Source: Gammaproteobacteria bacterium (GTDB lineage: Bacteria; Pseudomonadota; Gammaproteobacteria; Eutrophobiales; Eutrophobiaceae). Taken from it: a stretch of DNA of 13,901 nt. The notes below the pieces were generated by a model, which was given only the letters and a program-made list of their open reading frames with translations, did not search any database and had not been told where the DNA came from. Numbering within the stretch: position 1 is the first letter of the stretch; every line of letters begins with the position of its first letter. Made by a program: the position numbers and the translations under genes. The stretch covers positions 1 to 13,901 of the forward strand of contig SMWN01000115.1 of NCBI GenBank assembly GCA_004356415.1. The letters are read 5' to 3'. Positions 6,253 through 13,449 of this stretch are shown here, piece by piece.

Positions 6253-8484
6253 GTGCTCAGGTTAAACTACTTAAAACAGTCACCAGGTCTGTTATTTTTC
6301 ATTATATCATTGCATGAGTTCACTAACCCAGTTTGTGCGAATAATGACCCTGCACTATTAATTCTTACACTTTCGGAAACGATCTCTTCCGATTATCATC
6401 AGGATATGAAGCGGCATTCGGATGATGGCGAAAATTTAATTGGAATGACCAACACTGATCAATCATTAATTGACGAGACTGTAATACTGACAGCTGACTA
6501 TGACATCCAAATTGATGACCTAACCCAGGCTGTTAATAAAAATGAAAAATCGCCTGATGTAAAATTACCTACCCAAGAAAGTGAGCAAGATGTTCTGGCG
6601 GGATCAACAGCACCGGGGGAACCCTATATCGATCAGGTGCTGGATGAATTAGCGCTTAAAGCACCGAAATTTGTCATAGAAGAAGTAGAACAACCCGAAG
6701 GCCGGCGTTTTTTAAGTACAGAATATCGTTTATATGAAAGGGAAATAAATAACAAAGATTCGTCATTTGAACATGGCGCTGTAGTCCGTTGGAGTCGTGA
6801 AACCATAGATTACGGGACATTAAGATTTGATGGTCAACTGAAAAAACAGACAGGTGATTTGTTTCCTGATGACCAAAACAGTTTTGGTGAACAGCTAACA
6901 TTAAGACAGAATGACTTTGCACTTAACAATAACTGGTTAATGAATAATACAATTGGGGATATGAGGGGAACCACAAATTCCATGATCAGCTCCAGTTACC
7001 GGTTTCATCTTCCTTCTTCCTTGATCCGCGGCGCGGATACCCTCCTGTATTCAGAGGACGCTGAGTTGCAGTTAACCGCTGGTGAAATCGGAAACCTTCA
7101 AGGTATCAGGACTCAGTCATTTGAATCTTCCGGTGGCAGCTTATGGGGTCTGGGATATGTACAGGATTTTAAAGAAAACTGGACAGCTGGATTGCAAAGC
7201 TGGACAGTTAACGCAGATGAAAGTATTGAGGATCACACCAGTATTGCCGCCATCCTGCAATATAAACACCCCGATAAAATAGATCTTTATCAATTACATT
7301 CACTTGTAAATGATAGTGATGAATGGGGGCTGTGGCTGGATGGTTATAATGTGTTGGGTCGCTGGCGGCACCATTATGGGCTTTTTCGGTTTCAGCCGGA
7401 TTTGCTCTGGACTGATGTTTCAATTGCAAATGATCGGCAGGGATTTTATTGGCGTGGTGACAGAATTTCATTCCGCCGCAACTGGAGTTTTGGCTTGGAG
7501 TTTGAAGAGACTAATGTTGAAGATGATACCAATATAGCGGGACAAGAAACGACCAAGGCTTTCAGTTCTGTGTTTTGGCGCTTGACCAGAAATACGAGTG
7601 TTGGCGGGAATCTGGAAACTATATTAACCCGCTCCGGTTCAGGTCTTGGGACAAATTCAAGTGATGAGTATTCGGTAAGAGGCTTTCTGAATCGCAGGTT
7701 TCAGCTTGGCAATGCCCGGTTTCAGGTAGAACGCAATGAAATACATAGCGGTGCGAATCCCTCTGAGTCAACAGAATTCATATGGGACCACCAATGGAAT
7801 ATTCCTTACCTTGATCAATTCAATACTTCAATTGGCATTGAAGATATAAATGCAGCAGCAGGAGATGCTAAACGTTACAGTTTCGGTGCATCCTATTCAC
7901 ACAGGTTTACCCCTGAAGTGAATTTATTTGGCAGTATCAGTCAAATCTATTCGGACCAGGAAATGGCAGGTGAAAATAATAACACTAATATAGATTTGAA
8001 TTTATTTTGGCGTCCTCATCGTGATTGGTTGATAAATCTATCTGCTATCTGGAGCAGAAATGAATCAGATCCAGAATTTGCTGCAGGTGAAACAGTTACA
8101 GATCGTAGTATATTCCTGTCAATTCAGCGCATTATCTCAGAAGGTGTGCCAGCTACAAAATATGGTGCCAGGACCGGAAACAAAGGGACAGGCAGAATTA
8201 TAGGCAGGGTATTCTTTGATGAGAATCGTGATGGAATCTGGTCGCCCATTGAAAAAGTTGCAACTGGTCTTGCCGTTTACCTGGATGGTCGTAATACCCG
8301 GCAAACAGATAGCGAAGGCAGATTTGAATTCTGGCCGGTTTTCACCGGTAAGCATGCGGTATATCTGGCTATAGAGGATGTTCCCCTTCCCTGGGGAATG
8401 GCGGATGATTCATCCCTAAAGGTCCAGGTCTATGTGCGTGAGGATACGGTTATAAATATTCCATTGATCCGATTGGATCGATAG
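6253..8484 (+). CDS. Outer-membrane beta-barrel protein with C-terminal SdrD/CNA-B-like domain, putative non-canonical usher
   Basis: The 743-residue product starts at GTG 6253. A signal peptide is likely (hydrophobic residues 11-20, cleavage near VCA, residue 29). Then come an acidic linker (about 30-150), a long region of alternating aromatic and polar residues typical of beta-barrel strands (about 155-630), and an SdrD/CNA-B-type beta-sandwich (about 645-740) with the Ca-site-like FDENRDGIWSP near residue 656, followed by VYLDGRNTRQTDSEGRFEF. Similar C-terminal modules end some proteobacterial usher-like proteins. The convergent neighbours are a pilus chaperone and pilin-like proteins, so the probable job is to export or anchor pilus subunits through the outer membrane. 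The canonical PapC N-terminal domain is not recognised, hence 'non-canonical'. An alternative is a plain surface barrel. AAGAG upstream is only a weak ribosome site. Confidence 0.65.
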   Translation: MLRLNYLKQSPGLLFFIISLHEFTNPVCANNDPALLILTLSETISSDYHQDMKRHSDDGENLIGMTNTDQSLIDETVILTADYDIQIDDLTQAVNKNEKSPDVKLPTQESEQDVLAGSTAPGEPYIDQVLDELALKAPKFVIEEVEQPEGRRFLSTEYRLYEREINNKDSSFEHGAVVRWSRETIDYGTLRFDGQLKKQTGDLFPDDQNSFGEQLTLRQNDFALNNNWLMNNTIGDMRGTTNSMISSSYRFHLPSSLIRGADTLLYSEDAELQLTAGEIGNLQGIRTQSFESSGGSLWGLGYVQDFKENWTAGLQSWTVNADESIEDHTSIAAILQYKHPDKIDLYQLHSLVNDSDEWGLWLDGYNVLGRWRHHYGLFRFQPDLLWTDVSIANDRQGFYWRGDRISFRRNWSFGLEFEETNVEDDTNIAGQETTKAFSSVFWRLTRNTSVGGNLETILTRSGSGLGTNSSDEYSVRGFLNRRFQLGNARFQVERNEIHSGANPSESTEFIWDHQWNIPYLDQFNTSIGIEDINAAAGDAKRYSFGASYSHRFTPEVNLFGSISQIYSDQEMAGENNNTNIDLNLFWRPHRDWLINLSAIWSRNESDPEFAAGETVTDRSIFLSIQRIISEGVPATKYGARTGNKGTGRIIGRVFFDENRDGIWSPIEKVATGLAVYLDGRNTRQTDSEGRFEFWPVFTGKHAVYLAIEDVPLPWGMADDSSLKVQVYVREDTVINIPLIRLDR

Positions 8485-8508
8485 GGTTTTTATTATTAGT
8501 TATAAAAG

Positions 8509-9369
8509 TTACTGAAGGATGACATCAAGATCAAATTTGCCGTGTTCCCATTCTATAGGGCCCTTAAGTTTTAAAGGGAGCGTAAATTCAGCTGTTTTTT
8601 GAGGATCTTCAGGTGAAGCAGGAGTTAGGGGAATGGCGCGTGTCTCACCCGGTAGGATCGCCCGCGGAGACACGATAAACTCCAGGAACTGTTTATTGTT
8701 GTCTGTTCCTTCAATAATACCCACCGGCCGTCCATGTGCATTGCCTGTATTTCTGATCATTGCTACCGGTAACATGCGGCCGTTAACATCTGATAAACCG
8801 ATTTCCTGAAATTCAAGTTTAGGTTGGGCATCTCCAACTTTCACGTAGATGATTACCCCCAGGCGTCCCGTAAGAGGTATTTGAATATCGTTACCCACTG
8901 AAAGGGTTACAGCAGATTCTGTGGTTTGCTCAACTAGTATTGCCAGCCGGCATTCTCCTGTTTTTGCATCTTCCGGAATCTTGATCTCAAAGCGGAATTT
9001 GCGGTTCTGCTGAGGAGCAAGTTTGAGTTCACGTCGTTCAATGCGTGTCCATGGCCGGCAACTGTCCGGTTGCAACTCAGGTGGATGAATCACAACGCCA
9101 TATTGCTCATCCAAATCCCAATCAGCTGTTCTTATGTGATAATGGGCAGGTTTCAGAGCATCATTACCAATGAGGACGACGTTACGTATAACATCACCAG
9201 GTTTACCCTGAAGTTCAAAACGCGGTGGAGAAACTACACCGGCAAAACTTATATCTGCCATTACTTGTTTTAATGAAACATAAAACAACAGAGGCATACA
9301 GATAGCAATTATCTTATATAGATTCAAAAAGCTACTGTTGTGAAAGGTTTTACTGAACTTCAATTTCAT
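8509..9369 (-). CDS. PapD-like periplasmic pilus chaperone
   Basis: From ATG 9369 the protein has 286 residues. It begins with a signal peptide (basic MKLKFSK, hydrophobic stretch, cleavage near VMA before DISFAG). A first Ig-like domain carries SPPRFELQGKPGD and RNVVLIGN. The sequences SCRPW and TGECRLAI offer two cysteines that could pair. A second, C-terminal beta domain holds KLEFQEIGLSD and IRNTGNAHGRP. This layout fits the two-domain chaperones that cap pilins in the periplasm. The frame is open up to 9411, but residues before Met15 do not look like a signal peptide, so 9369 is preferred. The gene then overlaps the end of the upstream gene by about 20 nt, implying translational coupling. 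It is the last gene of the minus-strand pilin operon. Confidence 0.7.
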   Translation of the reverse strand: MKLKFSKTFHNSSFLNLYKIIAICMPLLFYVSLKQVMADISFAGVVSPPRFELQGKPGDVIRNVVLIGNDALKPAHYHIRTADWDLDEQYGVVIHPPELQPDSCRPWTRIERRELKLAPQQNRKFRFEIKIPEDAKTGECRLAILVEQTTESAVTLSVGNDIQIPLTGRLGVIIYVKVGDAQPKLEFQEIGLSDVNGRMLPVAMIRNTGNAHGRPVGIIEGTDNNKQFLEFIVSPRAILPGETRAIPLTPASPEDPQKTAEFTLPLKLKGPIEWEHGKFDLDVILQ

Positions 9370-9829
9370 AGATCGGATTAAATTCAAGTCCGGAAGTAAA
9401 ATATCGCGCATTAATGTACAGTGTTATGTTAAATATATCTAACAAAACAGGATCATTAATCTCACCTTGAAATATCTGACTGCGATTACCGGGGATCACC
9501 GAACCATCTGCAAAGACACCCTGTGTTGTCCAAGTCATACGCATACCGTTAGGATTGTTAATTCCCCGGATATGCGTAGGTAATGTCAAAAATATCCTTG
9601 CTGTTTTACCTATGAAAGCCGATGTATCCAGACGAATTTCGAGCCCCAATATATGTGTAACCATGGCATGCAGCTTATCACCTGGATCAATAGTGGCAAT
9701 GTCCCTTTCAACCCAGTCAAGAGAAACCATTACGCGTTGCCTTGGTGATGCTGAATCATTTAATCGTTCAGCAGCCGATAAATTATGCGAATACAACAAT
9801 GCCAAGATGATCAAGTAGGTGAGTTTCAT
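9350..9829 (-). CDS. Small secreted protein of the pilus operon
   Basis: A 159-residue protein with a signal peptide (MKLTYLIILALLYSHNLSAA, cleavage near residue 20) and an otherwise beta-rich, cysteine-free sequence (LDWVERDIATIDPGD, LEIRLDTSAFIGKTARIFLT, ending IYEIEVQ). The family is not recognised. It starts on the ATGA that ends the upstream pilin gene and overlaps the start of the chaperone gene, so it is made with them. It may be a minor or tip pilus subunit, an adaptor, or an accessory periplasmic factor. The alternating hydrophobic C-terminal strand would suit donor-strand or chaperone interaction, but this is a guess. Confidence 0.7.
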   Translation of the reverse strand: MKLTYLIILALLYSHNLSAAERLNDSASPRQRVMVSLDWVERDIATIDPGDKLHAMVTHILGLEIRLDTSAFIGKTARIFLTLPTHIRGINNPNGMRMTWTTQGVFADGSVIPGNRSQIFQGEINDPVLLDIFNITLYINARYFTSGLEFNPIYEIEVQ

Positions 9830-10338
9830 GGCATGGACAGAGTATAGGTGACACGACCGGTGTAGGTACCTGTCGGCACAACATTCACATTGCTGTAGTG
9901 AAAGGTGTGGGTGTTTTCAATTGATCGTGAATTCTGGAAAGTGAGCAGCGTCTGGGTATTACTGCCGTCAAATGCACCTGCTGGGATGTCACCATCTGAA
10001 GTAGTCCAGTTGATCGTAGTAAAGGGTATGGTATCGCCTCCGGCACTCATCATAGGTGTCAAGGAATTTGCTGTCAGTGTCGCTGTTTTGGAATTCGCCA
10101 CGGCAGACCGGGCAGTAACACGGACTAATATCTGTGGTGTACCGGTAATTGGGACACCATTACCGATCTGACCCACGGGGACATTGAAGGTAACCACATT
10201 AATCCCGCTTCCCGTGCTGCCGACCCTGATGCGGAGTTGGTCGTTTGGAAGACCACTGACAACAATGGTTACGGCATGAGCTGGGAGGAAACAGGATAGC
10301 AGAACAGCAGTAAGAAATATTTGATATCGGCCTTTCAT
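9826..10338 (-). CDS. Pilin-like secreted protein 2
   Basis: From ATG 10338 (AGG five bases upstream) the product has 170 residues. The signal peptide is MKGRYQIFLTAVLLSCFLPAHA, whose cysteine is lost on cleavage. The mature protein is Ser/Thr/Val-rich and beta-stranded, with no cysteine. It shares VTFNVPVGQIGNG and the C-terminal strand YTGRVTYTLS with the first gene of the operon (VTFNVPANNVGDA, YSGQVTYTAT). The two are therefore paralogous subunits. Size, signal peptide, shared terminal strand and an adjacent chaperone gene point to a pilus or surface-fibre subunit. A longer frame from 10383 adds 15 residues that spoil the signal peptide, so it was not chosen. The stop overlaps the next start (ATGA). 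Confidence 0.7.
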   Translation of the reverse strand: MKGRYQIFLTAVLLSCFLPAHAVTIVVSGLPNDQLRIRVGSTGSGINVVTFNVPVGQIGNGVPITGTPQILVRVTARSAVANSKTATLTANSLTPMMSAGGDTIPFTTINWTTSDGDIPAGAFDGSNTQTLLTFQNSRSIENTHTFHYSNVNVVPTGTYTGRVTYTLSMP

Positions 10339-10415
10339 TACCTGACATAATAAGAATCCTCCCCGGTTGAGGCAAGCGCCCAATCGTGCGGGGGGATTAA
10401 TTGGATAGTAAACTT

Positions 10416-11027
10416 TTACGGGTCAGTGGCGGTATAGGTAACCTGGCCAGAATACGTATCCGCTTCTACAACCGTGGTATTCAGATAAGTAAAGGTCCAT
10501 TCAGCACTACGTTGAGTCACCCCGCTGCCACCCTGCAAAGTCGGTGTAGAAGTATTACCGCCGCTATCCGATAATGAAGGTGCAACCAGGTCACTATCAT
10601 TGCTGGAACAAGATATATCGGTATAGGGGATTGCATTCTGGGTGACCTGCATCATCGTACCCGTACCCAGTATGCCCTCACCGCCACCATTATTGGTCTC
10701 AGTAATAGTAATCTGCCCTACATTGCCCGCAATCTTCGCTGTCAGTATACCAGCTGCGACGTCGCCGCCGATGTTGGCCATGACCACTGAGGCATCCCCG
10801 ACATTATTGGCGGGAACATTAAAGGTCACATCATCGATACTAGCAAGCGAACCGACCTGAAACCTGAGAAAACCCGGGACATTGATCGTGAAAGCCACCC
10901 GTGCTTGAGCACTACAACTACCGGCACAAGCATTATCCTGATCTGATTCCCCCATAGCCATCGGGGACAAGACCATGATGCCTGCCAATGTAATAGCATT
11001 AAAAAGCAACTTGATGAAAGTGTGCAT
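10416..11027 (-). CDS. Pilin-like secreted protein 1 (probable major subunit)
   Basis: The 203-residue protein is the first gene of the minus-strand operon and has its best ribosome site (GAGG eight bases before the ATG). A signal peptide covers about residues 1-26 (hydrophobic core 8-20, then SPMAMG). The mature part has cysteines 34, 38 and 140, so one disulfide is possible. Its beta strands (RVAFTINVPGFLRFQVGS, VTFNVPANNVGD) and final strand YSGQVTYTATDP resemble those of the next gene. Being first and having its own upstream element suggests it is the most abundant subunit. No named pilin family is recognised with certainty; it is not a type IV pilin (no prepilin motif). About 77 bp separate it from the second pilin gene. 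Confidence 0.7.
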   Translation of the reverse strand: MHTFIKLLFNAITLAGIMVLSPMAMGESDQDNACAGSCSAQARVAFTINVPGFLRFQVGSLASIDDVTFNVPANNVGDASVVMANIGGDVAAGILTAKIAGNVGQITITETNNGGGEGILGTGTMMQVTQNAIPYTDISCSSNDSDLVAPSLSDSGGNTSTPTLQGGSGVTQRSAEWTFTYLNTTVVEADTYSGQVTYTATDP

Positions 11028-11070
11028 TTTTTTTCCTCATTAATCTATACATACAGATTTTAATAAAGAT

Positions 11071-11183
11071 ATCTTTATTAACAATTAGTAGTAGTCCTAA
11101 GTGTATTAAGTAGAATTACTTAAAAATCTGCTAAATCAAACACTAAAACCAACCCCTTATTTGTGGATCTACGTATAAACATA
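11071..11183 (-). promoter_or_regulatory. Shared upstream element, copy 3 (points toward the pilin operon)
   Basis: Two blocks recur from copies 1 and 2. Block A (11168-11183) reads TATGTTTATACGTAGA on the minus strand, identical to copy 1. Block B (11071-11121) contains AATTCTACTTAATACACTT, CTACTAATTGTT and ATAAAGAT and differs from copy 1 at about 9 of 51 positions. A unique stretch of about 46 bp separates the blocks, compared with 16 bp in copy 1. Block B ends about 45 bp before the pilin start codon, a sensible place for the core promoter. Preservation of the blocks with a changed spacer suggests they are the functional parts. Confidence 0.55.
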
Positions 11184-11221
11184 TTTTTCGACACCCGGGT
11201 CAAGCCGCCATATAAGGTGCG

Positions 11222-11372
11222 TTAAACAGGTCTTGAGGTATGAATATTCAGTGGCTGGACTGTCTGGTATCCAGTTTGCTCCCGAATATATTGTGCAAGC
11301 TGTTCTGGTGAGAGGGGATTAAAAATCAATTTCAATTGATACTATATATACAAAGATATCAATCGTAATTGA
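11222..11372. other. Spacer with gene scraps and AATTGAT palindromes
   Basis: No real gene is supported. A minus-strand open stretch (11335-11222, TTG start, 37 codons, containing NPLSPEQLAQYIREQTGY) looks protein-like but too short to name. At 11325-11340 ATCAATT-TC-AATTGAT is a perfect inverted repeat, and at 11358-11373 ATCAAT-CGTA-ATTGAT is another. Both lie next to the FNR-type site. The area seems to be the scar of a deletion that also removed the start of the following regulator gene. Confidence 0.4.
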
Positions 11373-11384
11373 TCTGGATCAATT
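11367..11384. promoter_or_regulatory. Perfect FNR/ANR-type box TTGAT-CTGG-ATCAA
   Basis: AATTGATCTGGATCAATT is an 18-bp palindrome containing the exact FNR consensus TTGATNNNNATCAA (11369-11382). FNR-family proteins bind this site under low oxygen. Its centre is only about 21 bp before the ATG of the truncated OmpR-type gene. A normal activation distance of 41.5 bp would place a rightward start site inside that gene. It may instead have served a leftward gene now lost, or act as a repressor site. Function in the present arrangement is uncertain. Confidence 0.55.
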
Positions 11385-11396
11385 AATGGTGAGGAG

Positions 11397-11999
11397 ATGC
11401 GCCGCTGTATAAAAGTCCAGCAGCCAGATATTGTAATCCTCGATCTACAGATGCCGGGCGAGCATGGACTTGAGCTTGCGAGAAAACTTCGGCAGGACTC
11501 TGATGTTGGAATTATTATTGTCACAGGGACGGGCGATAAAGTGGACGAGATAGTCGGTCTGGAAGGGGGTGCTGATGACTATCTAACGAAACCAGTTGAA
11601 GAACGTGCATTATTGGCCCGAGTTCGTAGTGTCTTGCGCCGGGTTATGTCAAGTACAGCCTCTTCGGATACTTCTGACAAGTCGGTGGTCAAATTTTCTG
11701 ATTGGATACTTGATTTTACGGCACATGAACTGAAATCGACGACCGGTGAAGAGATTATTTTGACCAGTTTTGAATTTCAGTTACTTGCAACGCTGGTGAA
11801 GAATGCTAATCGGGTACTGAGCAGGGATCAGATCATGGTCAGTATTACTGGTCGCGACTGGGTCTCGAATGATAGAAGTGTTGATGTGTTAATGGGCAAG
11901 CTTCGTAAGAAAATTGAGAGAGATCCACACAATCCATCCATGATTAAAACTATTCGTGGTGCCGGGTACAAGTTTACTGCACGAGTAGAATATTCGTGA
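11397..11999 (+). CDS. OmpR-family response regulator lacking its N-terminal acidic pocket
   Basis: The 200-residue product has most of a receiver (VILDLQMPGEHGLE with phospho-Asp16, IVTGTGD with Thr43, LTKPV with Lys65) and a complete winged-helix domain at about 100-198 (LTSFEFQLLATLV, SRDQIM, RSVDVLMGKLRKKIE, TIRGAGYKF). Relatives have about 30 further N-terminal residues containing the first strand and the Asp pair that binds magnesium. Here an in-frame stop at 11370-11372 lies just upstream and no frame supplies them. The coding similarity begins at about NGEEMRR, before the ATG, so the gene was cut. GGTGAGGAG directly before the ATG could still allow translation. The product might bind DNA but should not be phosphorylated normally. 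No partner kinase is adjacent. It is either a pseudogene or a constitutive regulator. Confidence 0.8.
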   Translation: MRRCIKVQQPDIVILDLQMPGEHGLELARKLRQDSDVGIIIVTGTGDKVDEIVGLEGGADDYLTKPVEERALLARVRSVLRRVMSSTASSDTSDKSVVKFSDWILDFTAHELKSTTGEEIILTSFEFQLLATLVKNANRVLSRDQIMVSITGRDWVSNDRSVDVLMGKLRKKIERDPHNPSMIKTIRGAGYKFTARVEYS

Positions 12000-12079
12000 T
12001 AGTCATCCCGGCAGTGATAGACACTATTCCTGCCCTGCTGTGTTAAGTTGAAGCCATACCGCTTTTGATTAAAATAAAT

Positions 12080-12156
12080 TGGTCGGCGTGAGAGGATTCG
12101 AACCTCCGACCTTTCACCCCCGAAGCGAATGCGCTACCAGGCTGCGCTACACGCCG
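12080..12156 (-). tRNA. tRNA-Pro(CGG)
   Basis: Read on the minus strand, this is a complete 77-nt cloverleaf. The acceptor stem is CGGCGTG/CACGCCG with discriminator A and encoded CCA. The D arm has GCGC-AGCCTGGTA-GCGC. The anticodon stem is TTCGC/GTGAA with loop TTCGGGG, giving anticodon CGG. The T arm has GGAGG-TTCGAAT-CCTCT. It reads proline codon CCG. It lies between the accessory region and ispB, with its 3' end facing the accessory region. That is the usual side for island insertion, but no second copy of its 3' end was seen in the window. Confidence 0.95.
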
Positions 12157-12198
12157 ACCGATATAATAATAAGTCTAAACTGTGACTCCATCTGAAAA

Positions 12199-13233
12199 CT
12201 AAAACTTTCTTGCTACAGAAAATCTGGCCAGCTTAACCATTGCATCCAGGTATTCAGTGCTTGGGCAATCAGTGTCCGAGAATCGATCCAGGGATTCAAT
12301 AGCAAGATCAGCCTCTTTTTGAGCAAGCTTGGTAGTGTATTCTATCGCTCCAGTCTTGTTAATAATCTGCTGTACTAACTCTATATTTTCCAAATCGCCA
12401 CTGATAATTGCTTCACGTATGATACTCGCCTCTTTTTTCTCACTGTTCCACATGGCATAAAGCAGGGGTAGGGTGGGTTTCCCCTCCGCCAGGTCATCCC
12501 CAATATTTTTACCAAGCATTGAATTTGTGGCATTGTAATCGAGCACATCATCGATGAGCTGAAATGCTGTCCCCAGATGCATACCATATTTTGCCATTGC
12601 CTGTTCGTCTTCCAGCTTACGTTCACAAAGAATTGCCCCTAATCGACCTGCAGCTTCAAATAATTTTGCCGTTTTACTTTGAATGACATCAATATAGTTA
12701 ATCTCGGTGATTTCCGGATCGTGGCTATTCAGTAATTGTTTGACTTCCCCTTCTGCGATGGCATTGGTTGCCTTTGAAAGGACATCCATGACGCGCATGG
12801 AGTTAGTGCCTACCATCATTTGAAATGCTCTGGAGTAGAGGAAATCACCCACCAGCACACTCGTCTCATTTCCCCATCGCTGATTCGCTGTTTCCACCCC
12901 TCGTCTCAATAGGGAGGCATCTACAACATCGTCGTGTAATAGCGTTGCTGTGTGAATAAATTCGATAATTGCCGCCAGATTAATGTGTTGTGAGCCGGAA
13001 TAAGCAAAATGTCGTGCAACCAGGAGTAACAGGACCGGCCTGAGTCGCTTGCCACCGCTGTTAACGATGTGGTGGCCTACCTGGTTGATTAGAATGACAT
13101 CAGATTGCAGACTTTTCTGGATAAGGCTATCTACACGCCCCAAATCCTCACAGATGAGGCTGCGCAGCGTATCCATGTAATTTTCTGGGGAGTTCTCCGG
13201 CTGGTTTGCTGCTGTTGATTCTAGTGGCATCAC
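12199..13233 (-). CDS. ispB: Octaprenyl diphosphate synthase IspB
   Basis: The 344-residue trans-polyprenyl synthase adds isopentenyl diphosphate units to farnesyl diphosphate to make the ubiquinone side chain. The first Asp-rich motif is in HTATLLHDDVVDASLLRRG and the second in AFQLIDDVLDYNA. SGGKRLRP, LVGDFLYSRAFQMM, AEGEVKQL, KTAKLFEAA and GDDLAEGKPTLPLLYA are all shared with enterobacterial IspB across its length. The frame opens at GTG 13233 with ATG next at 13230. The first 19 residues are extra compared with the family, so Met20 (13176) is also possible. None of these has a clear Shine-Dalgarno. It is divergent from rplU, a common gammaproteobacterial arrangement. It is intact and ordinary. 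Confidence 0.95.
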   Translation of the reverse strand: MMPLESTAANQPENSPENYMDTLRSLICEDLGRVDSLIQKSLQSDVILINQVGHHIVNSGGKRLRPVLLLLVARHFAYSGSQHINLAAIIEFIHTATLLHDDVVDASLLRRGVETANQRWGNETSVLVGDFLYSRAFQMMVGTNSMRVMDVLSKATNAIAEGEVKQLLNSHDPEITEINYIDVIQSKTAKLFEAAGRLGAILCERKLEDEQAMAKYGMHLGTAFQLIDDVLDYNATNSMLGKNIGDDLAEGKPTLPLLYAMWNSEKKEASIIREAIISGDLENIELVQQIINKTGAIEYTTKLAQKEADLAIESLDRFSDTDCPSTEYLDAMVKLARFSVARKF

Positions 13234-13449
13234 AAAATTGCAAATAATGGTTTGAAAATAATGAGTTGAGTCGTTTTCCTTAATTTTGCCAAGTCATAGG
13301 GTAGATTGCCATGAAAACCTTAAAGATTATACATTTGAACTAAGATAATAGTTCTTTCGACTTGTATAGTCAGGGTGAATTCCTTAAAATCTGCGCCCTT
13401 TAGATCTTATTCCCCCGGGGACGTTCTCCGGTATTGATGGAGAAGCGTA
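13234..13449. promoter_or_regulatory. Divergent ispB/rplU intergenic region with hairpin over the rplU ribosome site
   Basis: This spacer must hold the promoters of ispB (leftward) and rplU (rightward). No convincing -35/-10 pair was found, though TATAGT near 13374 is a possible -10 for rplU. Just before rplU, TTCTCC (13424-13429) can pair exactly with GGAGAA (13439-13444) around a 9-nt loop. The right arm contains the rplU Shine-Dalgarno GGAG, six bases before the ATG. Such a hairpin could limit translation of the ribosomal protein operon; this is inference. Confidence 0.45.

Noticed and set aside
8466..8495. GATCC-GATT-GGATC followed by GGGTTTTTATTATT as a terminator between the convergent operons
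   Set aside because: The stem is only five pairs, lies inside the end of the barrel gene, and seven bases separate it from the T-run.
11222..11335. 37-codon minus-strand frame (PLSPEQLAQYIREQTGY) as a gene
   Set aside because: It has no ribosome site and only a TTG start, and I recognise no family; more likely a scrap of a lost gene.
12010..12034. Hairpin GGCAG...CTGCC with inner ATAG/CTAT after the OmpR-type gene as a terminator
   Set aside because: It can fold, but no T-tract follows and there is an internal mismatch loop; not enough for a terminator call.
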